This document shows positions 31,232 to 41,522 of a stretch of 64,000 bases of DNA, piece after piece. How positions within the stretch are numbered: the first letter of the stretch is position 1; each line of letters begins with the position of its first letter. The stretch lies in contig CP136490.1 in assembly GCA_032768795.1 (NCBI GenBank), positions 62,001 through 126,000 on the forward strand. The letters are read 5' to 3'. Source of the stretch: Tremella fuciformis. Lineage: Eukaryota > Basidiomycota > Tremellomycetes > Tremellales > Tremellaceae. A model generated the notes under the pieces. The model had not been told where the DNA came from. It saw only the letters and a list, made by a program, of their open reading frames with translations, and made no database searches. A program made the position numbers and the translations under genes.

Positions 31232-34052
31232 CTACAATCCCCTCCATGTGCATTCGACGTCGATATCAATCGCGGCGGACACGGGAAGGTTCGCCGACGA
31301 GTTGCCCGCCCTCAGGGTGTATTGACCGCTCTCGACCACCCAGACACCCTGGGGATCCCGTGCAGAGTCCCAGTAGCTGAATGCGCCTCGATCCAAGGTC
31401 AATCTGACCTTCTTCGACTGCCCAGGCTCGAGATACACCTTCTTGAACGCTGCGAGCTCGATGCTTGGACGAGGTAGGGAGGACGCCGGCGGCGTGACGT
31501 AGACCTGGACTATCTCGGCTCCTGCAAGGGACCCCGTGTTCTTGACGCTTACGTCCAGGCTGGCTTGTTGGGTCGTTGGGTCGAACGACGGCTCGCCGGC
31601 CAAGGTCATGGCGAACGTGGTGTACGAGAGACCGTGACCAAACGCCCCTATCACCGGTCGGGAACGAGAGTTCTCGTGTCGATAGCCCACGAAAACGTCT
31701 TCGTTGTATAGCGCCAGACCGTTCTTCCCGGGGAAGAAAGGGTGGGAAGGGACATCCTCCAGTCTGTCGGGAAACGTGAGAGGTAGTCTGGAAGAGGGGT
31801 TGTGGTCGCCGAACAGCACCGCTGCCAGTCCGTTACCGGCTTCGTTGCCGCCATAGAACGCCTGGACAACAGAGGCCGCATCGTGTCGCCATGCCATCTC
31901 GCACTGGACTCCGCTCTGGACGACCACCGTGGAATTACTGTTCGCTTTCAGGACAGTAGCGATCATATCGTCCACCCCCGGTGGGAGGCGCATATGTTCT
32001 CGGTCGTACCCTTCTTCCGCAAAGTCCGACGTAAGACCGGCGAGGATGACGACGGCATCGCTGCGCTTGGCAAGATCGACGGCCTGTCGGATCATCTCTT
32101 CCGGTGTCGGTAGTGCCTTGAGAGCACCCAGGCGGAAAGCGCCAAAGATCTGGAGCGTAGTTGCACCGTCGACAAGGTTGAAGTTGTCAAAGTCCAGGCA
32201 TAGGTGGTACGACTTGCCCTTCTCTAGCTTGACGCGACCCTTGACCTCGACCGTGCCGTCGCCGTAAAACAGGTCACCCTTGGTCTGGTTGTGGTAGTTG
32301 TCCACGAGGAGCTTGTCGTCCAGGTACAATCTTCCCTGCCCCCTGTATACAGTCAGCACTGCCCCCGCCCTCAACCTCCAAACTCACACGAGGATCAAGC
32401 TGAACTCCCAGTCTCCCGACTCGTCCGGGACGATCATGGTGTGCAGGCGCATGTGGCAGAAGCGGGGCACAACATCCCTGGAAAACTCATCATACATCAA
32501 GCCTTCGGAGATCTCGCACGCAATGGTCAAAGTCGGCTTGGCGTGGGGGTTCTGACGGGGGCATTCGCGATAGAACTCGAAATCGAATGGCTCTCGCTTG
32601 CCCGAAGGTGAGCGCGCGAGGCGTTCGAGACGAGGCAGGTATTTGAAGGCAGGGGCGCCGAGCGAGTACTCGACTTCTACGCCATGCTTCTGCGCGTAGG
32701 CTTCGATGCCTTCGAGTGAAGTGATCGAGTAGAGGGGTTTCAGGGTGGCAGAGCCTCCCGGGCAGACGTGAGCGACTTTGGCGTTGGGACCGATAACCGC
32801 CAGCTTGCGGACCTTGTTCTTTTGGATGGGGAGATTGGCATTGTCGTTCTTGATCAGGACCACCGAGTTCACTGCCGCCTTGAGCAAGGTAGCGCGGGAT
32901 TCTGGGGTGTCTACAAAGGTTTCCGGCTGATCGAATGGGATACCAGAAGCGATGGCATCGTTGACCGCATTGAGGATCTTCACGTCGTCAATCTTTGCAC
33001 AGAGGCTCAAGGCAGAGGACTGACCTTTTCAACGCTTCGGTCGAGGGTCGACTCTCGAACTTTCCGAGCGGAAACACCACGAGACAGAGCCTCTCTTCGA
33101 TATACACCCGGTCCTGGCATTTCCAAGTCGAGACCAGCATTGAGCGCCTCGAACGTCGAGTAGGTACCATACCAGTCGCTCATGATGAGTCCGTCGAAGC
33201 CCCACTCTTTCCGCAAGACGTTCTGGAGCAGAAACTCGTTCTCCGAGCAGTGTGTCCCGTTGTTCCTGTTGTATCTATACCACGGTGAGCATCCGCTGCG
33301 ATGCGGGGTAGTCCACTTACGCGGTCATGATGGCTTTGACCGGGGACTCCTTCATGGCGATCTGGAATGGTCTCATGTAAATCTCCCTCATTGCCCGCTC
33401 GGACACTTGTGAACTGCTGAACCCCTGCTCAAAGTTCTGCTCGTAGCACACAAAGTGCTTTGGTGTCGCCACGACGCCCTTGCTTGCCGCTCCTCGGATC
33501 ATGGCTGCAGTAAACTTTCCAGAGAGGTATGGGTCCTCGGAGAAGTTCTCAAATGCTCGGCCGTACAGTGGTGATCTCTGCCGTGTCAATCCCCGTTGTC
33601 TAGCTCCACATAAAGCCTCACTGGGATGTTGAGGGTGGGTCCGAGCCAAACGTGGGCACCCTTCGACCTGGCCTCCTCGCCAACGAAACGCCCCAGCTCC
33701 TCGGCCAGCTCTTCATCAAAGCTCGCTGCGAGAGCAACCCCGCCCTAAATTTTCAGTCATATCTCAAGTGTTGTTGAAACCACGACTCACGGCATAACAA
33801 TTTCCAGCTACGCCTCCAAAGTTTTTGATGCCTCTGACACCCAAAGCTGGAGTCTTTAGCTAGTCTCGTTGACATGATGCGCGGACACCCACGGCCATCA
33901 CTCATCCTCAGACTCGGGATGCCATGCTTGGGAAGGGAGGCCGTATGCCACCACCCATCACCAGCCAGCAGCTCCACCTTTTCGAGCATGGTGAGCTTGG
34001 CGATCGTGGCGGGCACATCGATGGGCTCGTACTGTTGCTTGTTGACCCTCAT
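31232..34052 (-). CDS. GH3 beta-glucosidase with PA14 domain
   Basis: About 840 residues in roughly eight exons, from ATG 34052 ([20 protein letters not shown]) to the stop at 31232. Domains in order are the GH3 N barrel ([21 protein letters not shown], nucleophile Asp in [13 protein letters not shown]), the GH3 C sandwich ([17 protein letters not shown]), a PA14 insertion (from about [11 protein letters not shown] to [12 protein letters not shown]), the acid/base Glu region [20 protein letters not shown], and a C-terminal fibronectin-III-like domain ending VECTWRGL. This layout is that of intracellular Kluyveromyces BglI-type enzymes, which split cellobiose and aryl-beta-glucosides. No signal peptide is visible, consistent with action after uptake. 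It is divergent from a monocarboxylate-type MFS. Confidence 0.9.
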
Positions 34053-34412
34053 GGTAGCGAGCAGGCGTTGGTGAGGTAAGTTGTGGCAAAAGATCTTCGC
34101 AGGTATATATGCAATCTATGTAGTCGAGCTTCGTTTACGCGCTGCTCACCACGTACATGCTGGACAAAAACATGCCTTGCGAAAGAACTCAAGCTCCGGT
34201 TTCGGAGGACCCACCACAATCTACTCCGAACCCTCGACAGAGCTGCCTCTTGCAATCCCGACATAGAGCGGGCTTGTTTGGGACGTCCCTGACTCGTGTC
34301 ATGATGAATCCGAATTTCACGCCGAAGTTATCCGTCCGTCTAAACGGTCAAGCCATGTAAATTGCGAGAACTTGAGCGAGTGCACGGGCCGCTGTATGTC
34401 CAAAGGACCCAA
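34053..34412. promoter_or_regulatory. Divergent promoter GH3 / MFS
   Basis: 360 bp. A TATATA element lies at 34104-34109, about 52 bp upstream of the beta-glucosidase ATG. No gene is supported in the space. Confidence 0.4.
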
Positions 34413-36041
34413 ATGGACCACAAAGAAGATGTCTCGCCGCTCCCTCAGCACAACTCGGGACCGGGTCTGGAGTCTGATGAGATTCGTCCGATGAACGTAC
34501 CACTGCCCGATCTGGGGTATGCATGGACCTTCCTGGGTGCTGCTTTCATGGTAGAGTGAGTGTCGCTGCCACTCCTCAAAGGTGGCTGATCTGCCAGGGC
34601 GCTAGCGTTTGGGTACGCCTTCAGCGTCGGTATTTTGCACGACTACTGGGTGACAGAGCTGTTTCCGCAATCTGGACAAGCGACCATACTCGCGTTCGCG
34701 GCGACGCTCCAAGCGGGTCTCTTGTGAGTACAGTTTCCGACAGTGTGCGGGAGCTGATGGCACAGACCTTGCATGATGCCCCTCGTCAGTCCGCTATACG
34801 CTCGATGGCCTCGGTGGCGGCTCTGTTTTCAACTCGGCGGTGTATTGTTGGCTGGTTGTGGGATACTCACAACGGGATACGTGAAGCAGCCTTGGCAATT
34901 GGTCTTGTCACTCGGTGTGGCTTATGGATTGGGCGGAGCTCTGTTCTACCAGCCAGGTCAGCAGCTACTCCTTCCATAGAACAATGCTGACGCTCAAGCC
35001 ACCGCCCTACTGTTTGATTGGTTTGAGGCCAAACGAGGTCTCGCAGCGGGAGTCATGTATTCGGCCTCAGGTAGGCTGCCTCGTCTCCTTGAAGAGCACT
35101 TGTAACGTCTAGGTCTGGGTGGCACAGTCTTCCCTTTCCTCACCCAGGCACTGTTGAATCGGTACAGTTACAAGACCACATTGATAGGGTCGGTAAGCCT
35201 TAATCATCCACGCCGTACGGGCTGTTTCAATGAGACGCTAGGCTGTCGGGTACACCGTTGTAGGCTGTGCGGCGGCCTTACTGGTCCGACCTCGAAGTCC
35301 GCCCGCGCAGAATGCAATATCGGCCCCCGCATCTGTCACCTGGTCCAAGCTTTTCCGACTGAGCAAATCGTACCATTTCTGGGCAATCTCGCTTTCCACA
35401 CTCACGTTCGCCCTTGCCATGGTCGTCCCTACCGTCTACCTTCCTCTATTCGCGAGCGCAATAGGCTTGTCGGACGAGCTGGGAGTGGTCCTCGTCGCCG
35501 TTCTCAACGGTATGCCGTACTCCTTGCTTCTGCCAGGCTGACGTGCTTACTCACCCAGCATCCTCGGCCGCCGGGATGGTCACAATGGGTTTCTGCACGG
35601 ACCGGCAGCCCCTGCACAGGATGGTACCCATCTCGACGATCGGAGCAGCGGCGGCTACCCTACTCCTGTGGGGTTTTAGTACTCGTCTAGGCGTGGTGAT
35701 CCCTTTCTCTATCCTGTTCGGGTTCTTTGGTGTGGGATACCTCGCGTTCGCTCCCAAGATGGTCACCGTCCTAGCTCCCAACGATGTGGAGCTCTCGTCC
35801 CACCTCATATCTTTCGTCTTTGCCCTCACGGGCGTGGGCAATATTGCTTCAGGCCCCATCGCCACAGCTTTGCAGGATCACTCATTCCCCCACGCAAAGT
35901 ACGCGTATGGTCTACCAGGCTACGTGAGTGCTGTCCACCAAAAAGAAGATATGAGCTGATGACAAGGGACCACTTATAGTCTACACGGCCATAATGTTGG
36001 TCCTGTCAGCTGCATTCGGCTTCAGCCTCGCGCCTCTCTGA
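34413..36041 (+). CDS. MFS monocarboxylate-transporter-like permease
   Basis: About 430 residues in eight or so exons from ATG 34413 (MDHKEDVSPLPQHN) to TGA 36039-36041. The N-terminus PDLGYAWTFLGAAFMVE, with YAW in helix 1, is the MCT-family hallmark. AFGYAFSVGILHDYWV, QPWQLVLSLGVAYGLGGALF, WFEAKRGLAAGVMYSASGLG and a final exon with SAAFGFSLAPL follow. The central loop has the basic segment LLVRPRSPPAQNA before SKSYHFWAISLSTLTFAL of helix 7. Fungal members move short monocarboxylates, riboflavin or unknown acids. The gene ends 54 bp from the converging dual-finger regulator and is head-to-head with the beta-glucosidase. Confidence 0.8.
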
Positions 36042-36095
36042 GCCGTGAGACAGCTCATAGATGATGCAAACCACTACACTATAGCAGCGCTTTGC

Positions 36096-38900
36096 CTATC
36101 GCGCTATCCGTTCAGTTCTGCCGAGAGCCATCAGCATCGTCCCTAGAAATTTGTCGTTGCTCCATATCCGCCTCGAGAGCATCTCACCTGAAAGTCAGTA
36201 GAGCACCAACGGAGGAGCACACCCCACTTACCATACGCCGTGACTAATTGCTGGGCAGCATTGGGCGAGTCCAAACTGCCTACCCCGCTGAGCTGGGGAG
36301 GGTAGCCGAGGGTCAGCCAAGGACCAGGACTGTTGACCAGCGGTCGATCCAACGAGATGGGAGGCGCTGCACCTCCTGGCCAAGGAGTGAACGGCTGGAC
36401 TTTGATCATCATGTAGATGTAAATCACCGAGAAGAAGGCGATCCACCCTTCCTCAGGGCACTAGCAAGTTCAGCAACTTGACGGCTGGACGGCTGGTGAC
36501 TGACCTGAAAAGGCGTATCGCGGAACAGACGTAAAGCCTGACCGGCGTGGAGGCTGAGTCGACGAGCGTCTAACGGATGCTGTATCATCCATTGTGAGAG
36601 CTGCTCCCTTGCCTTGGTGTTCCACTCTGGTTTGCCTCGGCCCACGATGGCCAGGAGCTGATATGGCAGCGCATAGCGTAGGAGCGCCGATGCGTGATAC
36701 GTAAGGGCCGCTGAGACAAAACCTTGGTCGGGAGTAGAGGAAGTATCTTGGTCAAACCAAGGGATAAAATCGTTCCGACCGTTCGAAAGGCGACTTTGCA
36801 CGGCATTCAGCTCGATGAGTGTCGCGGAGAAGGCCAGAGGGGCGCAGTATTCCAGCTCCATTAACGCACTGGAGCTGGCAAGCAGCATGTTACAGATGAT
36901 CAAGGCTGAGAACGGGTCGGAGCGGAGTTGAGGGTCGGCTGAGTATCTGTCGAACTCGTTCAGCAGACGTCGGATGGGAATCTGGCTGGCGGGAGAAGGC
37001 GGTTTGTAGCCTTCCATCCATTCGGTGGCACTGCGAGCTTCCCACAAGCTTGCTGGGCAGGGCAGGGCAAGCTCTAGCTCAGATGTCCGGACCGAGCTCC
37101 CCAATTGGGCCAGGACTGCAGCTTCCACCTCGAGCACTGGGAATCAGTACAATGGCCATCATTCACAGAGCTCACCATAACAAGAGAGTGCCGTCCTCTT
37201 CAATTGCTCAAACTTGCGCCATGCCCGCCACCTCGCCTGTTCGGTGCCATCAGGTACGCTCGGCGGCGTCGGCATGGTGAGTGGCTGAAACCCCATCATC
37301 CGTCTCAGTAGCGTGCAATACACGAAACGATACCTCTCATAGATCTCGACTTCGCGTCCCTGTCCGCCCCATCTAGACATGCTGGATATGAGTTGAGCTT
37401 GTACAACCTGGAGGTCTCGCGAATAGGACGGGTGAGCCATCATGATGTGGTCGCAGCCCCTTCGGGCAATCTCGATCATGATGATTGCGAATTGTCGTGC
37501 ACCAGACATGTCCGAATACAGCGCCCCGACCGAAATGATCGCAAGTGACAGTAGACCGCTGTCAATGGCCGGGTTCAGAGTCGGCAGGTGCAGGAATGGC
37601 AGACGTGCTTGGACATTATGCAGGTAGAGCGAGTAAAAGTGGAGATAGACTGTATCCTTGAGTCTCGACAGGGTGCGATACACTCCTTGCTGTTCTCGTT
37701 GGGGGATGCCACTGAATATGACAGCCTCCACGATCTTGCTCTTGCTCCTCGCGTCAAAGATGAACGCGTCGAGCGCGGGCCAGCGAGCCTTCATGACCTC
37801 GACAGTGACATCAAGGCGAGCATCGTTTGCGAGATTCAGTTGCTTCCTGCCTCCCAGGAGATCTCCATCATCACGCGCGGCGTCGTAGGCGGTGTGCCAA
37901 GTGAGCATCGACCGCCCGGCCTCGTCCGACTCAAAGAACGCGGGGGATGGCGCCCGGCTCACCGAAGGGGCTCTACCAGAATCTTCATCAGCCTCGACGG
38001 CTCCAGTGGCGTTCACTCCGAGGCTCTCCCAGTCGGACCAGAACATGTTGGAAGACTCGATACCGAGATCGGTACTGTCGAAAGTCCCTACATCGGCAAA
38101 GCTGGGCAGGATCTCGTCGAAATGGATCAGCTGGTCCAGCTCAAGCGGGGTGTTCGTGATCGCAGGCAAGTAGGGATTGTCGAAGTAGGGGAGTCCAGAG
38201 CCAGATAGACCGGCGCCAGGGAAGATCGAGCCATAGGCTGATTGTTGAAATGATGACACTGCCAAGGATGGTGTTGGCTGTGGACGAGACGATGCGGAAG
38301 CAGCGAGAAGCTCCAAGTTGGCGCCTGATTCGTTTTCTGCTGCAAGCCCAGAAGGATTGATTCGCTCTTCGGTTGCATGAGGAAGGGTCCGGTCTGGATA
38401 TGAACAAGGCTGTGATCTCTCGGTGCATCTGCCGCAAGACGGTAGAGCACCATCGCATTTCAGTCTGTCGTCAGAGAGATATGACGTGCATGTTCACGCT
38501 CACTTGGAGGAAGCACAAGAGGAGCAAGCTCTTGCATCAGTCCTTGTCTACACGCAGAGAGACGCTGACCCTTTGCACGGGACTTGCGGATTCGTGTCGG
38601 GTCATGGTGCACCGCTAGATGCCTCTATGCCGATCAGGTACATCCCTTGGGCCGAAACTCACCTTGAGGGAATCACTATGCGAGTCAGCGCGACCCGCAT
38701 GTGAATCTGACATCGACTGACTAGCGTGCGAATGTGAGACCACACTCCTGACACGTCCTGCGCTCATACGTCCGCTGTCTCTTCTCCGAGCCATCAGAAC
38801 CACTCGGACCGGCAGGTGACCTAGACTTGTGCAGTGTTTCGCGGTGCACAGGAGACACATGGGTGGATGATGGGCCTTCGCCGCTTGATCCATCCCACAT
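36096..38900 (-). CDS. Dual-finger transcription factor: C2H2 plus Zn2Cys6 (RegA-like class)
   Basis: A regulator carrying two different zinc folds in tandem. The best ATG is 38900 (MWDGSSGEGPSSTH). The first module is CQECGLTFARYDSLKRHLAVHH, given here as one C2H2 finger whose His pair follows DSLKRH. It is split by a 46-nt intron (38676-38721), a 13-nt exon (38663-38675) and a 38-nt intron (38625-38662). After HDPTRIRKSRAK the second module is CSSCASSKLKCDGALPSCGR followed by CTERSQPC, again split by short introns. A long linker leads to a fungal_trans-type domain (SGIPQREQQGVYRTLSRLK, SIISVGALYSDMSGARQFA). The C-terminal exons EGWIAFFSVIYIYMM and TLGYPPQL end at TAG 36096-36098. Such C6-plus-C2H2 proteins occur in ascomycetes as RegA-like factors. 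It is divergent from a lactose-permease-type MFS. Confidence 0.8.
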
Positions 38901-39253
38901 GACGAACTCGGACACCTGGCGATTGACACAGTCGGACAAGAGGTGTTTGAGAGAGAAAGAGTGCTCTCCATCGAGGCTATCCTCAAGCTCTACTCAGAGG
39001 ATCGGAGTTCGGGGTGTTTCGCGTTGTTGGGGACCCCTGGTGCTTGAGGGCCTGGGCAACTGTAAAGGTCGAGTCAGGGATCGGAGTCGGAGGTGGTGTG
39101 CACTCCGCCGACCCCGCGTCGCCCCATGGGATTTTTTGACCTTGCATTCTTCCACTCATTGGGCTTCAGCTGGATGCGTATAACAGGCAGCAATCCCCCG
39201 GCTGGGGGCCCAAGTGACTTGTACTCTCCTCGTCTATCGACAACAGCCAGGAA
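38901..39253. promoter_or_regulatory. Divergent intergenic region regulator / MFS
   Basis: 353 bp without a supported gene. It may contain an unrecognised 5' exon of the dual-finger gene, since the frame stays open upstream of 38900 without an ATG. No strong motif is seen. Confidence 0.35.
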
Positions 39254-40823
39254 TGGCGCCGCCACAGCACTCGTCTCGCGCGACTGTCGTCTTGATCCTC
39301 ATCTCGACATGTATCGCTTCCACCGTATGACACAATGTCGCCTTGCTTCGGCATGATCGCTGATTGCAGACATTGGGATACGATGGCTCGATGATGAACG
39401 GTCTCAACATCCTGCCGTCCTACACCGACTACTTCAAACTGACGCCTGCCACTGAAGGTCTCAACACCGCGGCACTCTGGATCGGCGGTGTCTTAGCTGC
39501 CTTCCCCTACGGCCCCATCATGGACAGGTACGGCCGCAAGCCAGGACTGTACTTTGCGTCCTTCATGGTCCTCATTGGCGTCATCCTCCAGGCCGCCGCC
39601 CAAAACATCGCCATGTTCACCGTCGCCCGAATCTGGATCGGCTTCTCCACATCTGGCTACGCGGTCATCGGTCCAGCGTATGTGGCCGAGACCCTCCCGC
39701 CCGCCTTTAGGGCGTACGGCCTAGGGATACTGTTCGACCTTTTCTACTTCGGAGGTCTCGTTGCGGCCGGTATCACTTACGGTACGGCGCAGATCCAATC
39801 GACGTGGGCGTGGCGACTTCCTTCTCTTCTGCAGGGTGTGTTCGCCCTGATCAGCATCTTCCTCCTGCCCTTTATTCCCGAGTCTCCGCGTTTCCTCCAA
39901 ATGAAAGGGCGCACGGACGATGCCATCACGTCTCTCGCCCAGATCACGTCTGACGGCGACATCGATGATCCTCGCGTGGCCGAGCAGATGCAGGAGATAG
40001 CCAATACCCTCGCATGGGAGAAAGAGCAGCATGTCCTTTCCGGCAAGACCATCCTCAAGACGCCCTCTCTACGCAAACGGCTCGGTCTCATGCTCAGCGT
40101 CGCGGCCATCGTCGCGCTGTCAGGCAACAACATTGTGTCCTACTACTTTGGCACTATGCTCGACGATGCAGGCATTACCTCGACCAATACCCAATTGCTG
40201 ATCAACGTCATCCTCAACATCTTTTGTCTCATCTGCGCGCTCGCCGGCACTTGGGCCTCGGACAAGATCGGCAGGAAACCTCTCGCCTTGATATCCTGTG
40301 TCGCAGAGACGATCTTCCTCCTGCTCGTCGGTATCCTGACCAAGTGTGAGTGTCTATCCACCCAGTGTGAGACGAGTACTGATCCCGAGTCTATGGCACG
40401 TCGAGCAACACTTCGGGGATCTACGCGACAGTGGCCATGATTTTCATGTTCCAAGGCTCCTATTCGTTCGCCTGGACGCCGCTCAACACCATCTACCCAC
40501 CAGAGGTGCTCAACTACAGCATGCGCGCATTCGGCTTGTCCCTCTTCCAAGGAGTCGGGTACGGTCTGGGGCTTGTCCTCACGTTCATCTTTCCCATCGC
40601 CCTCGACGCCATCGGCTGGAAGCTATATATCATCAATGCCGGCTGGGATGTGCTCCAGGTCATCTTCGTCGCGTGGTATTGGGTCGAAACGAAGGGTCAC
40701 ACGCTCGAGAGTATCGACAAGGTATTCGTGGGAGACGCAAAGCCGGACATGGGCGTCGAACTTGGCACGGCCGTGTCGCATGCTGTTGAGGACACCAAGG
40801 CAGAGGACGACAGGCTGGACTGA
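39254..40823 (+). CDS. MFS sugar transporter (lactose-permease/Lac12 type)
   Basis: About 490 residues in three exons from ATG 39254 (MAPPQHSSRATVVLILISTC) to the stop at 40823. The first exon holds only helix 1; a 45-nt intron joins it to TLGYDGSMMNGLNILPSY, the helix 1-2 motif GYDGSxMNG of fungal lactose/cellodextrin porters. Then DRYGRKPGLYF, GRIWIGFSTSGY-like VARIWIGFSTSGYAVIG, LPPAFRAYGLGILFD, FIPESPRFLQMKGR, DKIGRKPLALI, TIYPPEVLNYSMRAFGL (PxExLxYSxR, the family signature) and YWVETKGHTLESIDKVF. The tail is acidic. With a cytosolic GH3 beta-glucosidase 5 kb away and a regulator head-to-head, disaccharide uptake is plausible. Confidence 0.85.
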
Positions 40824-41214
40824 GGTTTTCATCTTGGGTACTTCAGACTGCGCGTTACTGCGCGATGCAAAGAAGTGTTTGGGGTGTTTTTTTCGGACAT
40901 TAGATACGGGAAGTAATGCTTCTGTGTCGACACCTCTCTGTCAAGCTCAAACTTTCTGTCGTGGGCGATTGGCAACAGTCGTTAGTTGGCTGTGAGGAAG
41001 GAGTGGAGTTTCCCCTCCTTGGGGTGTGAGTAGGGCGCTAGAGAAATTGCGTCAAAAGCTCTCATCGTGAGAATGTCGATCTGGACCTCTCGCTCTTGAC
41101 TTGATGGAGTCGCTGGCTCTTTGTACGCGGGCGAGTCCAGCTGATGTGCTGTTGTCCAGCCTGCACATTCGGCCGAGCCGGAATCTCGTATAGGATTTCA
41201 ATGTGGGTTGGCTT
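40824..41214. other. Intergenic region left of the transposon
   Basis: About 390 bp between the MFS stop and the left target duplication. It includes the MFS 3' UTR and originally part of the promoter of the gene at 44314, before the transposon inserted. No gene is seen. Confidence 0.4.
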
Positions 41215-41223
41215 AAAAGGTAA
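41215..41223. repeat. Left target-site duplication of the MULE
   Basis: AAAAGGTAA directly abuts the left terminus GGGTCCC. The identical 9 bp occur at 44102-44110 beyond the right terminus. Confidence 0.9.
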
Positions 41224-41324
41224 GGGTCCCAATGGACGCACCCGTCGCGTTCTTTAACCGCACCCAGGGTAAAGTTAGGTGTGCAGAAAAGCTCCCGAAA
41301 TCGCGTCCTTATGCATGCCTAAAT
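41224..41324 (+). repeat. MULE left terminal inverted repeat
   Basis: Begins GGGTCCCAATGGACGCACCC and ends ATGCATGCCTAAAT. The first 42 bp are identical to the reverse complement of 44060-44101, and GCTCCCGAAAT in the inner part is also shared. Confidence 0.9.
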
Positions 41325-41522
41325 ACCTTCTCAGCGCGTCACTCACTCTCCCTTTACATTGTCACATCTGCCTATCGCCGTCTCCGCCGTCTCAGGCCTG
41401 ATAAGTACTGACAGACACCTTGCTGACGCTCTGTTGGACTCTCTCAATCGTCTCATACCCCTGGACCAAGCATTGAACCACTCTGAGACTTGCTAGGCTT
41501 GGCCGACCGGAACCCCTTCAAA

